Below are positions 1-5,039 of a DNA stretch of 5,039 nt, piece after piece (within the stretch, counting starts at the first letter, position 1; the number at the start of each line of letters is the position of its first letter). Source of the DNA: Roseiflexaceae bacterium (GTDB taxonomy: Bacteria > Chloroflexota > Chloroflexia > Chloroflexales > Roseiflexaceae); assembly GCA_947462525.1 (NCBI GenBank), contig CANHPK010000167.1, positions 1-5,039 on the forward strand, in the 5' to 3' direction. The translations under genes were made by a program, and so were the position numbers. Under the pieces are notes generated by a model. It did not search any database and was not told where the DNA came from. It saw nothing but the letters and a program-made list of their open reading frames with translations.

Positions 1-123
1 ACGCCAACACCTGATCCGGCAGCCCCTGCCGAAGGCACGCCAGAGGCAACTGCCGAAGGCGGCGTGGTCGCGACCGAGATTCCACCGCTCCCACCCGAAG
101 AGTCTCCAACGCCCACCCCATAA
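1..123 (+). CDS. C-terminal tail of an unidentified protein (5' end outside window)
   Basis: Reading frame 1 is open from the window edge to a TAA at 121-123 and gives 40 residues rich in Pro, Thr, Glu and Ala, ending in ESPTPTP. No catalytic or folded motif is visible; this is a disordered low-complexity tail. Such Pro/Thr tails and linkers are common in Chloroflexota proteins (general knowledge). The stop is 24 nt before the preferred mltG start, so the two genes are probably co-transcribed. In many bacteria ruvX (Holliday-junction resolvase-like) lies just upstream of mltG, so that is one candidate, but nothing in these 40 residues shows it. The frame and stop are clear; the identity is unknown. 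Confidence 0.6.
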   Translation, partial: TPTPDPAAPAEGTPEATAEGGVVATEIPPLPPEESPTPTP

Positions 124-135
124 TCGTTCTTACGT

Positions 136-141
136 GAGGTG
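136..141 (+). promoter_or_regulatory. Probable ribosome binding site deciding the mltG start
   Basis: GAGGTG at 136-141 lies 6 nt before the GTG at 148, a good Shine-Dalgarno distance. The longer alternative start, GTG at 139, falls inside this motif and has no purine-rich site at a suitable distance upstream. This favours translation from 148. The two choices differ by only three residues. Confidence 0.5.
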
Positions 142-147
142 CCTGCG

Positions 148-1227
148 GTGTTTCGCTTTTTTCGTGCCCTCTTTCTGATTACTGCGCTGCTCGCAGTCAT
201 CGCCGCAGCGGTGTTTATGCTCCTGTCGGGCGAAATCCGCCGTCCCGGCGGCAGCGACGACACCCCCATCGAGTTCATCGTCGAGACCGGCGAAAACACC
301 AACGCCATCGCGGCGCGTTTGGCCGAGCTCAAACTGGTCCGCCAACCGTTGCTCTTTGTGGCACTCGCGCGGTTGCAGAATCTCGACGACAAACTCCAGG
401 CCGGCAACTTCGTGTTGCGCCAAAACATGACCATGAACGAAATCATGATTGCCCTGCAACAAGCCCGCGTCAAAGAAGTCCAAATCACCATCATCGAAGG
501 CATGCGTCTCGAACAAATCGCCGAGGTAGTCGGCAATGCGGGGTTCCTCAATATCACCGAGCCCATGGCACTGGCGGCGTTTCAGTCCGGTGCGCGCTTC
601 AAAGCCGGTCATATCTACCTCGATTCGCTCCCTGCCGACGCGACGCTCGAGGGCTATTTGTTCCCCGACACCTATCGCCTCAACGAGACCGACACCATCA
701 CCGACGTCGTCGATTTGCTCATCGGCCACTTCGAAGAACAATACGCCACCCTCGAACGCGAAGTCCAAGTCCCCGATGTGACCGTCCACAGCATCGTCAC
801 CATGGCCTCGATTATCCAACGTGAGGCAGCCCGCGACGACGAAATGGCGCTCATCTCTGCCGTCTTTTGGAACCGCCTCAAGCCCGAAAACGCCGGCGAA
901 ACCGGCGGTGGCAAGCTCCAATCCGACCCAACGGTGCAATATATCCTCGGTCAACCCGGTGATTGGTGGCCCAAGCTCGACAATCTGACCATCGACGAGA
1001 TCAACGGCGCCCCCGGCTTGTACAACACCCGCGTCCAAAACGGTCTTCCGCCCGGTCCTATCAGCGCACCCGGATTGACCGCTCTGCGGGCAGCCGCCCG
1101 TCCCGATGCCACCGCCAACTATATGTACTTCGTCGCCAAGTGCGGTGCGCCCGGCCAACACAATTTTGCTGCCTCGTACGACGAGTTCCTCGTCTTCGAA
1201 CAACAATACCTTTCCTGCGCCCAATAA
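148..1227 (+). CDS. mltG: Endolytic murein transglycosylase MltG (YceG family)
   Basis: MltG is a membrane-anchored lytic transglycosylase that cleaves nascent glycan strands outside the membrane and so ends their elongation. Numbering from GTG 148 (359 aa; GTG 139 would add three residues), residues ~9-26 form one hydrophobic segment, giving an N-in anchor. Residues ~43-110 match the small N-terminal YceG domain (FIVETGEN start). The family signature LEGYLFPDTY is at 167-176. ASIIQREA at 220-227 aligns with ASIVEKET of E. coli, putting the catalytic Glu at 226. LQSDPTV begins at 257, NGLPPGPI is at 298-305, and the closing YFVA...HNFAASYDEF block follows. All core motifs are present and length is normal. 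The only two cysteines, 332 and 357, lie in the extracytoplasmic C-terminal part and could pair. The gene sits in a short-gap operon with aroE. Older databases call this family aminodeoxychorismate lyase, which is a misnomer. Family assignment is firm. Confidence 0.96.
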   Translation: MFRFFRALFLITALLAVIAAAVFMLLSGEIRRPGGSDDTPIEFIVETGENTNAIAARLAELKLVRQPLLFVALARLQNLDDKLQAGNFVLRQNMTMNEIMIALQQARVKEVQITIIEGMRLEQIAEVVGNAGFLNITEPMALAAFQSGARFKAGHIYLDSLPADATLEGYLFPDTYRLNETDTITDVVDLLIGHFEEQYATLEREVQVPDVTVHSIVTMASIIQREAARDDEMALISAVFWNRLKPENAGETGGGKLQSDPTVQYILGQPGDWWPKLDNLTIDEINGAPGLYNTRVQNGLPPGPISAPGLTALRAAARPDATANYMYFVAKCGAPGQHNFAASYDEFLVFEQQYLSCAQ

Positions 1228-1248
1228 CACCAGAGTACGGAGCCCCCC

Positions 1249-2094
1249 ATGTCGTCCAATCAGACGCGGATCGCCGGTGTCATCGGTGACCCCGTGGCGC
1301 ACAGCAAGTCTCCTGCAATGCACAACGCTGCATTCGCCCACTTCGGGCTCGACGCACACTACGAGCGCTGGCATACCCCGCTGGCAGACCTGCCCGCGCG
1401 CATCGAATCTCTGCGTGCACCACACATGTATGGTGCCAACGTTACCCTGCCGCACAAGCTCGCCATCATGCCCCTCGTCGACGAAGTCGACGCCATCGCC
1501 GAACTCATCGGCGCAGCCAACACCATCATTCGCCTCCCCGATGGGCGACTGCGCGCCACCAATACCGATGCACCAGCCTTCCTCGACGAGGTGACCCACG
1601 TCTGCGGCCTCAACCCAGACGGCTTGTCCGTCGTCATCCTCGGTGCGAGTGGTGCAGCCCGGGCGGCTGCGTTCGCCCTCGCCCATGCCGGTGCTGCCCG
1701 GATCACCATCATCAATCGCACCATCGAAAAAGCCGAAGAACTCCTCGGAGACGTCCTCGCCTCGCTCGACCACGATCCGATCCTCACCTACGCCGCGCCC
1801 GACGAGCCGGATCTGACCGAGGTCATCGGTGACGCCACCCTCATCGTCAATGCCACCACCCTCGGCTGGCACGGCGACGAAACGCCACTCGACGCTGCGT
1901 TCATCCTCCCCAGCATGACCGTCTACGACATGGTCTACCGCCCCACCAAGCTCCTCGCCGATGCCCGTAGCCGCGGTGCACAGGCTCACGATGGCCTCGG
2001 CATGCTGGCCCGCCAAGCCATCATTGCGTTCGAACATTGGACCGGGCGTACCCCGCCGCTCGATCTCATGCTGACCGCACTGCGCAACGCATAA
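1249..2094 (+). CDS. aroE: Shikimate dehydrogenase (NADP+)
   Basis: AroE reduces 3-dehydroshikimate to shikimate with NADPH in the cytoplasmic shikimate pathway to chorismate and aromatic amino acids. The 281-residue length is typical. The substrate domain carries GVIGDPVAHSKSPAMHN from residue 10, with the shikimate-binding serines at 19 and 21. NVTLPHK at 64-70 includes the catalytic Lys70; N91 and D107 (in NTDAPAF) complete the usual active site. The Rossmann half has the glycine-rich GASGAAR at 132-138 and an NRT motif at 156-158, the usual NADP-preferring signature. VYDMVYRPTKLL at 225-236 and the closing GLGMLARQAIIAFEHWTG block with Gln256 are intact. The ATG has a GGAG site at 1239-1242, 6 nt upstream, and lies 21 nt after the mltG stop. 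The two are probably co-transcribed although they act in different pathways. A quinate/shikimate YdiB-type enzyme is possible, but the motif set fits AroE. Confidence 0.96.
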   Translation: MSSNQTRIAGVIGDPVAHSKSPAMHNAAFAHFGLDAHYERWHTPLADLPARIESLRAPHMYGANVTLPHKLAIMPLVDEVDAIAELIGAANTIIRLPDGRLRATNTDAPAFLDEVTHVCGLNPDGLSVVILGASGAARAAAFALAHAGAARITIINRTIEKAEELLGDVLASLDHDPILTYAAPDEPDLTEVIGDATLIVNATTLGWHGDETPLDAAFILPSMTVYDMVYRPTKLLADARSRGAQAHDGLGMLARQAIIAFEHWTGRTPPLDLMLTALRNA

Positions 2095-2106
2095 CACAGA
2101 CACACA

Positions 2107-2136
2107 CAACGGCCGGGGCACGTGCCCCGGCCGTTG
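2107..2136. terminator. Perfect 30-bp palindrome between convergent genes; probable bidirectional terminator
   Basis: The arm CAACGGCCGGGGCAC at 2107-2121 is followed directly by its exact reverse complement, giving a very stable GC-rich hairpin (practical loop ACGT). It starts 12 nt after the aroE stop and ends 9 nt before the stop of the minus-strand lipoprotein gene, so it can end transcription from both sides. The T-tracts are poor: GCTCGTTCTG follows on the plus strand and a GTGTGTGTCTGTGTT-like stretch on the minus strand. It is therefore not a textbook Rho-independent terminator; position and stem strength carry the call. Confidence 0.75.
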
Positions 2137-2145
2137 CTCGTTCTG

Positions 2146-4287
2146 CTAGGGTCTGCGTGTCGGTTGCGGTCCCCCGCCGCCCTCTGGCCCCCGCGTCGGT
2201 TGCGGTCCCCCGCCACCCTCTGGCCCCCGCGTCGGTTGCGGTCCCCCGCCACCCTCTGGCCCCCGCGTCGGTTGTGGTCCGCCGCCACCCTCTGGTCCAC
2301 GCGTCGGTTGTGGTCCGCCGCCGCCCTCAGGCCCACGTGTCGGTTGCGGTCCGCCGCCACCCTCTGGCCCACGTGTCGGTTGCGGTCCACCTGCGTCATT
2401 CGGCCCCCGCGTCGGGCGCGGTCCCCCGTCACCCTCTGGTCCACGTGTCGGTTGTGGTCCACCTGCGTCATTCGGCCCACGCGTCGGGCGCGGTCCCCCG
2501 CCACCCGCTGGTCCACGTGTCGGTTGTGGTCCACCTGCGTCATTCGGCCCACGCGTCGGTTGCGGTCCACCTGCGTCATTCGGCCCACGCGTCGGTCGCG
2601 GTCCCTCGCCACCCTCTGGCCCACGTGTCGGTTGTGGTCCACCTGCGTCATTTGGCCCACGCGTCGGTCGCGGTCCATCACCCGTCTGTGCATCGTCACC
2701 CGTCTGCGCGGGTCTGTCAGCACCCGGTGTGCCCCGTGGTGCCCGGGTCTCTTCGACCGGCCCTGGCTGCATCCCGTCTTGGAGCGGTGCCAACTCTTGG
2801 GCATCGGCTGGTTGCCGTTCGTTGCGCTCCCGCGGCGGGCCCTTGTCTTCGCGCTGACCGACCGTCACCTGCACGTCTACCTGCTGCTCGGTCTGTGCAT
2901 ACACCGCGACCTGGTCCGTGTCCCGATCGGTAGCGACTGCCGCGGTGTCGCCTTTGCGTACGCGCACCCGCTTAACCTGCGTCTCGACGTTTTTGATGCC
3001 ATCGCTGTAGCCCACCACAATGTCGGGGGTACTGTCTACCCCACTCGCAACGGCAGCCGTCCCACGTCGCTGATCGAGGCGCACCGCGCTGGCAACGTTT
3101 GCATCCACCTGCAGATGTTGCACACTGACGACCGAGCCGGCCCCAAAAGCCGATATCGTCACCGGCGCATCGGCCGCACCCGTCACATAGACCGTTCCTT
3201 CGGTCGCGACGGGCAGCTCCAGCATGGGCATCCCGTTTGGGGTCCACGGCCCACCGGCCGCCCGCAGATAATGCACCTGCACGCCCGGGATTTCGTTGTA
3301 CGCGGTCCCCAGCACGATACCGCTCCGGCGCCCTTGTGCGTCTTCGAAGTAGGCCGAATACGCCTGTGCGTCGCCGCCTGCATCGGGGAGCGCAGACGAA
3401 AACAAAATGGTCGTCAGCTCTTCGATGCCCTTGCGCAGCGGGTTGCCCGGACAAAACTGGCATACTTGTTGTTCGAGGCGCGGCGACGTTTCGGTCAAAT
3501 CCAACGTCCCAGACGTCGCATCCCCTGCGTACCGCACCACACTCCCGTCGTCTCGGGTGCGCTGGTAGCTCCAGCTGTTTTGCACGGTGTCTACCACGAT
3601 CTCTTGTGTGGTGTTGGGCACATTATTGTCATAGATTTCGATGGCGACATGCCCTTCGTCGATGGTCCGCAACCCAATCGGCGTCACGGTATGGCCGCCA
3701 CGGCCGTTCGCCTCATACACCCCCATGGTATACAGCACCTCTACCGGAGCATCAGGCCGCAGACCTTCCCGGAGCATCGCAATCGCCGCATTGGCATCCA
3801 ACACATGATGATGCGCCCGGGTAGGATAGGTGGCTTGCGTCGCCCACCAATAGGCTATCTCGCGTTGCAACGGCACATTGCCTGCCAGCACCAGCTGCGC
3901 AGCAGTCTCGTTCCCAAACGCGTCCGGCTTCAGCACCCCATGATAAAAGTATTGACTCAGCACCGCCATCCCTTCGCAGTGCCCCGTTGCCATCGCGCTG
4001 TTGAGCGCTTCCATCCAGATGCGCGCCGGTGCAATCAACGTACACGTGGGTGTGACGCTGGCGCACACCTCGTCGCCGAACATGCGTTGCAGATCGGCTG
4101 CGGTCAAATTGGTGACATCGCCCGCACCATAGTTTTCGAACCCAAATCCATCACGCTGCGGCGCAAACCCACTCGTCTGCACCGCGGGCAACGGCATATC
4201 CTGCACGGTCGGTTGCGCACCACACCCGGCCAGCACGAGGCCGACGAGTACCGCGCACCACACCCTATTTGTCTTGGTCATCCGCAT
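2146..4287 (-). CDS. Putative lipoprotein with cysteine-peptidase-like core and C-terminal PTRGP repeat tail
   Basis: The product has 713 residues. A signal peptide with lipobox LAGC (Cys22) predicts export and lipid anchoring on the outer face of the membrane. The core (~40-285) carries GHCEGMA around Cys104, GGHTVTP around His199 and IEIYDNN around Asp220/Asn221, in the Cys-His-Asp/Asn order of papain-like folds. I recall similar GHC-GM / GHxVTP / YDNN sets in uncharacterised actinobacterial and Chloroflexota proteins, but cannot name the family. C276-QF-C279 and C75/C82 could form disulfides or a metal site. Residues ~330-475 look beta-rich and may be a second domain. Residues ~476-540 are polar and charged. 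Residues 541-713 are fifteen 12-residue repeats, probably disordered. Two starts compete: ATG at 4287 and ATG at 4281. A GGTGA motif (4292-4296) is 4 nt from the first and 10 nt from the second, so it does not settle the choice. The gene stands alone, convergent to mltG-aroE. Peptidase activity is inference. Confidence 0.85.
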   Translation of the reverse strand: MRMTKTNRVWCAVLVGLVLAGCGAQPTVQDMPLPAVQTSGFAPQRDGFGFENYGAGDVTNLTAADLQRMFGDEVCASVTPTCTLIAPARIWMEALNSAMATGHCEGMAVLSQYFYHGVLKPDAFGNETAAQLVLAGNVPLQREIAYWWATQATYPTRAHHHVLDANAAIAMLREGLRPDAPVEVLYTMGVYEANGRGGHTVTPIGLRTIDEGHVAIEIYDNNVPNTTQEIVVDTVQNSWSYQRTRDDGSVVRYAGDATSGTLDLTETSPRLEQQVCQFCPGNPLRKGIEELTTILFSSALPDAGGDAQAYSAYFEDAQGRRSGIVLGTAYNEIPGVQVHYLRAAGGPWTPNGMPMLELPVATEGTVYVTGAADAPVTISAFGAGSVVSVQHLQVDANVASAVRLDQRRGTAAVASGVDSTPDIVVGYSDGIKNVETQVKRVRVRKGDTAAVATDRDTDQVAVYAQTEQQVDVQVTVGQREDKGPPRERNERQPADAQELAPLQDGMQPGPVEETRAPRGTPGADRPAQTGDDAQTGDGPRPTRGPNDAGGPQPTRGPEGGEGPRPTRGPNDAGGPQPTRGPNDAGGPQPTRGPAGGGGPRPTRGPNDAGGPQPTRGPEGDGGPRPTRGPNDAGGPQPTRGPEGGGGPQPTRGPEGGGGPQPTRGPEGGGGPQPTRGPEGGGGPQPTRGPEGGGGPQPTRGPEGGGGPQPTRRP
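2149..2667 (-). repeat. In-frame 36-bp tandem repeat tract encoding 15 PTRGP units
   Basis: PTR recurs every 12 residues from residue 541 to 709, giving 14 full units and a final PTRRP before the stop. Variable positions after PTRGP read NDAG (5 units), EGGG/EGGE/EGDG (8 units) or AGGG (1 unit), followed by GPQ or GPR. The gene-proximal half (2380-2667) mostly alternates a GPR-PTRGP-NDAG unit with a GPQ-PTRGP-EGGx unit, a 72-bp higher-order period with one extra NDAG unit. The distal half (2164-2379) is six EGGG units. At DNA level the units at 2196-2231 and 2232-2267 are identical and the one at 2160-2195 differs by one base, pointing to recent slippage or unequal exchange. Because 36 is divisible by 3, every frame through the tract stays open and periodic; only the minus frame joins the lipoprotein. 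Confidence 0.95.
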
Positions 4288-4558
4288 CTGGTCACCATCG
4301 TATCTGCGCAGCTAGGCTGACGATTTTTTGTTTCCACGAAAAGGGTGAGGGCCAATACTGCCCCAACCACACATTCCCTCCGCCACACACCACGGGTCGC
4401 CCCTCGACGGTTGCACGTACTGCACCCGAATCCCCACCTGCGGCTGGGTCCTCAGTGGCGCGGGCTGATACGCCCTGCCTTTCGCACACCCCACCACCGC
4501 GCAACCCAACCTACGGTCGGTTTTTCTTCGTTCGACGCACAGCCACCGTCACCTGCTG
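4288..4558. other. Gene-free upstream region of the lipoprotein gene
   Basis: No frame here gives a protein with recognisable motifs, and the short open frames overlap one another on both strands. The minus-strand promoter of the lipoprotein gene should lie here, but I see no clear -35/-10 pair. A short CAGC-TAG-GCTG hairpin at 4309-4319 is followed by a T6 run at 4324-4329, but its stem is only 4 bp. I found no further copy of the downstream repeat in this stretch. Confidence 0.5.
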
Positions 4559-4776
4559 TGCATGCACACCATACCATTTGGGACTCTACAATTTCTGAAC
4601 ACGCGTGCACCAGCGCTCATTATCCATCCAAAATCTCCTTCCCCCACAACCACCCATTCTCATCGTTCCCCTCTCCAACCCCGCTTCTCTGCGTCATACC
4701 CGCACACATCGTACGCGGGTATGCTGCGTGATCGTTTCTCCTTCATCCCCCACCCCAAAAAACCAGAAGCCGTCGC
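4559..4776. repeat. Long direct repeat, copy 1 (~218 bp)
   Basis: This block begins with the palindrome TGCATGCA and recurs 262-263 bp to the right at 4821-5039. By eye the copies differ by seven substitutions and one A insertion, all in the first ~90 bp. The last 129 bp (4648-4776) are identical. It holds a TACAAT box (4587-4592), CACGCGTG (4600-4607), a C-rich pyrimidine stretch (~4628-4690), a 9-bp-stem hairpin (4695-4723) and most of a minus-strand terminator. No transposase, no terminal inverted repeats and no tRNA or rRNA are visible. The function is unknown. A duplicated small non-coding RNA or regulatory unit fits as well as an inert repeat. Confidence 0.9.
4689..4729. other. 9-bp inverted repeat flanked by 6-bp direct repeats (copy 1)
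   Basis: CATACCCGC at 4695-4703 pairs perfectly with GCGGGTATG at 4715-4723 across an 11-nt loop. The direct repeat CTGCGT sits immediately outside each arm (4689-4694 and 4724-4729). The layout resembles a small hairpin element with a target-site duplication, or an operator/RNA hairpin. No T-tract follows on either strand, so it is not a simple terminator. The same 41 bp recur unchanged in copy 2. Confidence 0.75.
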
Positions 4777-4781
4777 TTCTG
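4757..4781 (-). terminator. Rho-independent terminator reading leftward
   Basis: Read on the minus strand, the stem CAGAAGC-GACG-GCTTCTG (7 bp, 4-nt loop) is followed by a G and then six T (A6 on the plus strand at 4757-4762). This is a standard intrinsic terminator layout. It implies transcription entering from the right, from within or beyond repeat copy 2, although no gene is recognisable there. The first parts of the same terminator (A6 and left arm) recur at 5020-5033 and are then cut by the window edge. Confidence 0.65.
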
Positions 4782-4820
4782 CGACGACCTCTCCGGTGAG
4801 GGACAACCGATTACCCACAC

Positions 4821-5039
4821 TGCATGCACACCACATCAGTTGGGACTCTACAATTTTTGAACACGCGTGCACCAGCGCTCATTAGCCATCCAAAATTTCC
4901 TACCCCCACAAACCACCCATTCTCATCGTTCCCCTCTCCAACCCCGCTTCTCTGCGTCATACCCGCACACATCGTACGCGGGTATGCTGCGTGATCGTTT
5001 CTCCTTCATCCCCCACCCCAAAAAACCAGAAGCCGTCGC
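4821..5039. repeat. Long direct repeat, copy 2 (~219 bp, reaches window edge)
   Basis: This is the second copy of the block at 4559-4776, in the same orientation, separated from it by 44 bp (4777-4820). The landmarks recur in order: TGCATGCA (4821-4828), TACAAT (4849-4854), CACGCGTG, the hairpin with flanking CTGCGT repeats (4952-4992), an A6 run (5020-5025) and the first arm of the terminator stem (5027-5033). The copy is cut by the window end inside the terminator, so the true right limit, and whether more copies follow, cannot be seen. Confidence 0.9.
4952..4992. other. 9-bp inverted repeat flanked by 6-bp direct repeats (copy 2)
   Basis: The arms are at 4958-4966 and 4978-4986, with CTGCGT at 4952-4957 and 4987-4992. 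The sequence is identical to the element in copy 1. Because the whole surrounding 129 bp is also identical, this does not prove that the hairpin itself is under selection. Confidence 0.75.

Noticed and set aside
130..2121. A 663-residue open frame on the minus strand across mltG and aroE
   Set aside because: It is antisense to two genes whose catalytic motifs are intact on the plus strand; long antisense frames are expected in GC-rich DNA with C-ending codons, and its protein shows no signal or domain.
2149..2667. CRISPR-like array of ~36-bp repeats
   Set aside because: The 36-bp units are directly contiguous with no unique spacers, vary gradually and encode an in-frame peptide repeat.
2122..4320. 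A 732-residue open frame on the plus strand, with further frames at 2037-2933 (+) and 1986-2804 (-)
   Set aside because: These are shadows of the lipoprotein gene. The 36-bp repeat keeps every frame open and periodic, giving Arg- and His-rich nonsense repeats; only the minus frame ending at 2146 has a signal peptide and coherent folded motifs.
4309..4329. Plus-strand terminator (CAGC-TAG-GCTG then T6)
   Set aside because: The stem has only 4 bp with a 3-nt loop, the T-run starts 4 nt after the stem, and no plus-strand gene precedes it.
4587..4592. TACAAT as the -10 box of a plus-strand promoter in each repeat
   Set aside because: It is one base from the consensus, but nothing like TTGACA lies 16-18 nt upstream in either copy, and no gene follows. 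It is noted as a landmark only.
4660..4872. A 70-residue minus-strand open frame spanning the spacer and both repeat edges
   Set aside because: It runs through the terminator hairpin, has no ribosome binding site that I can see and no recognisable motif; only its 28-codon end repeats, and that is reported separately as a weak observation.
4840..4875. tRNA-like T-loop (GTTCAAAAATT on the minus strand)
   Set aside because: No acceptor, D or anticodon stems can be drawn around it.
4559..5039. Insertion sequence, MITE or CRISPR remnant
   Set aside because: There are only two copies, with no terminal inverted repeats at the block ends, no transposase and no repeat-spacer pattern; a plain tandem duplication is the simplest description.

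Overview
The window is GC-rich, C-ending-codon DNA from a bacterium, most likely a member of the Chloroflexota. That assignment is inference. It rests on a Pro/Thr-rich protein tail ending in SPTPTP, a close mltG-aroE pair, and a lipid-anchored extracytoplasmic protein with a long low-complexity Pro/Gly tail. Nothing here (no rRNA, no tRNA) fixes the taxon.

Layout. Positions 1-123 are the C-terminal tail of an unidentified plus-strand gene. It is followed closely by mltG (148-1227, endolytic murein transglycosylase) and aroE (1249-2094, shikimate dehydrogenase). The three are tightly spaced in one direction and look like an operon. It ends at a perfect 30-bp GC-rich palindrome (2107-2136) that can serve both strands. 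From the other side, on the minus strand, comes a 713-residue lipoprotein gene (2146-4287). Its mature part carries a Cys/His/Asp(Asn) motif set resembling a papain-like cysteine peptidase fold. Its last 173 residues are fifteen tandem 12-residue PTRGP repeats.

Positions 4288-5039 hold no convincing conventional gene. The left part (4288-4558) is featureless to me. The right part is a tandem duplication: a ~218-bp block at 4559-4776 recurs at 4821-5039, where it runs into the window edge. Each copy carries a 9-bp-stem hairpin flanked by a direct CTGCGT repeat, a palindromic CACGCGTG, a TACAAT box, and a minus-strand Rho-independent terminator (cut by the edge in copy 2). The rightmost 129 bp of the two copies are identical, while the left part has diverged.

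How they work together: MltG and AroE are housekeeping functions (ending glycan strands in the cell wall; aromatic amino acid precursor synthesis) that share transcription rather than a pathway. The lipoprotein is a convergent, independent unit. The most unusual parts of the window are the lipoprotein's repeat tail combined with its peptidase-like core, and the duplicated non-coding block.
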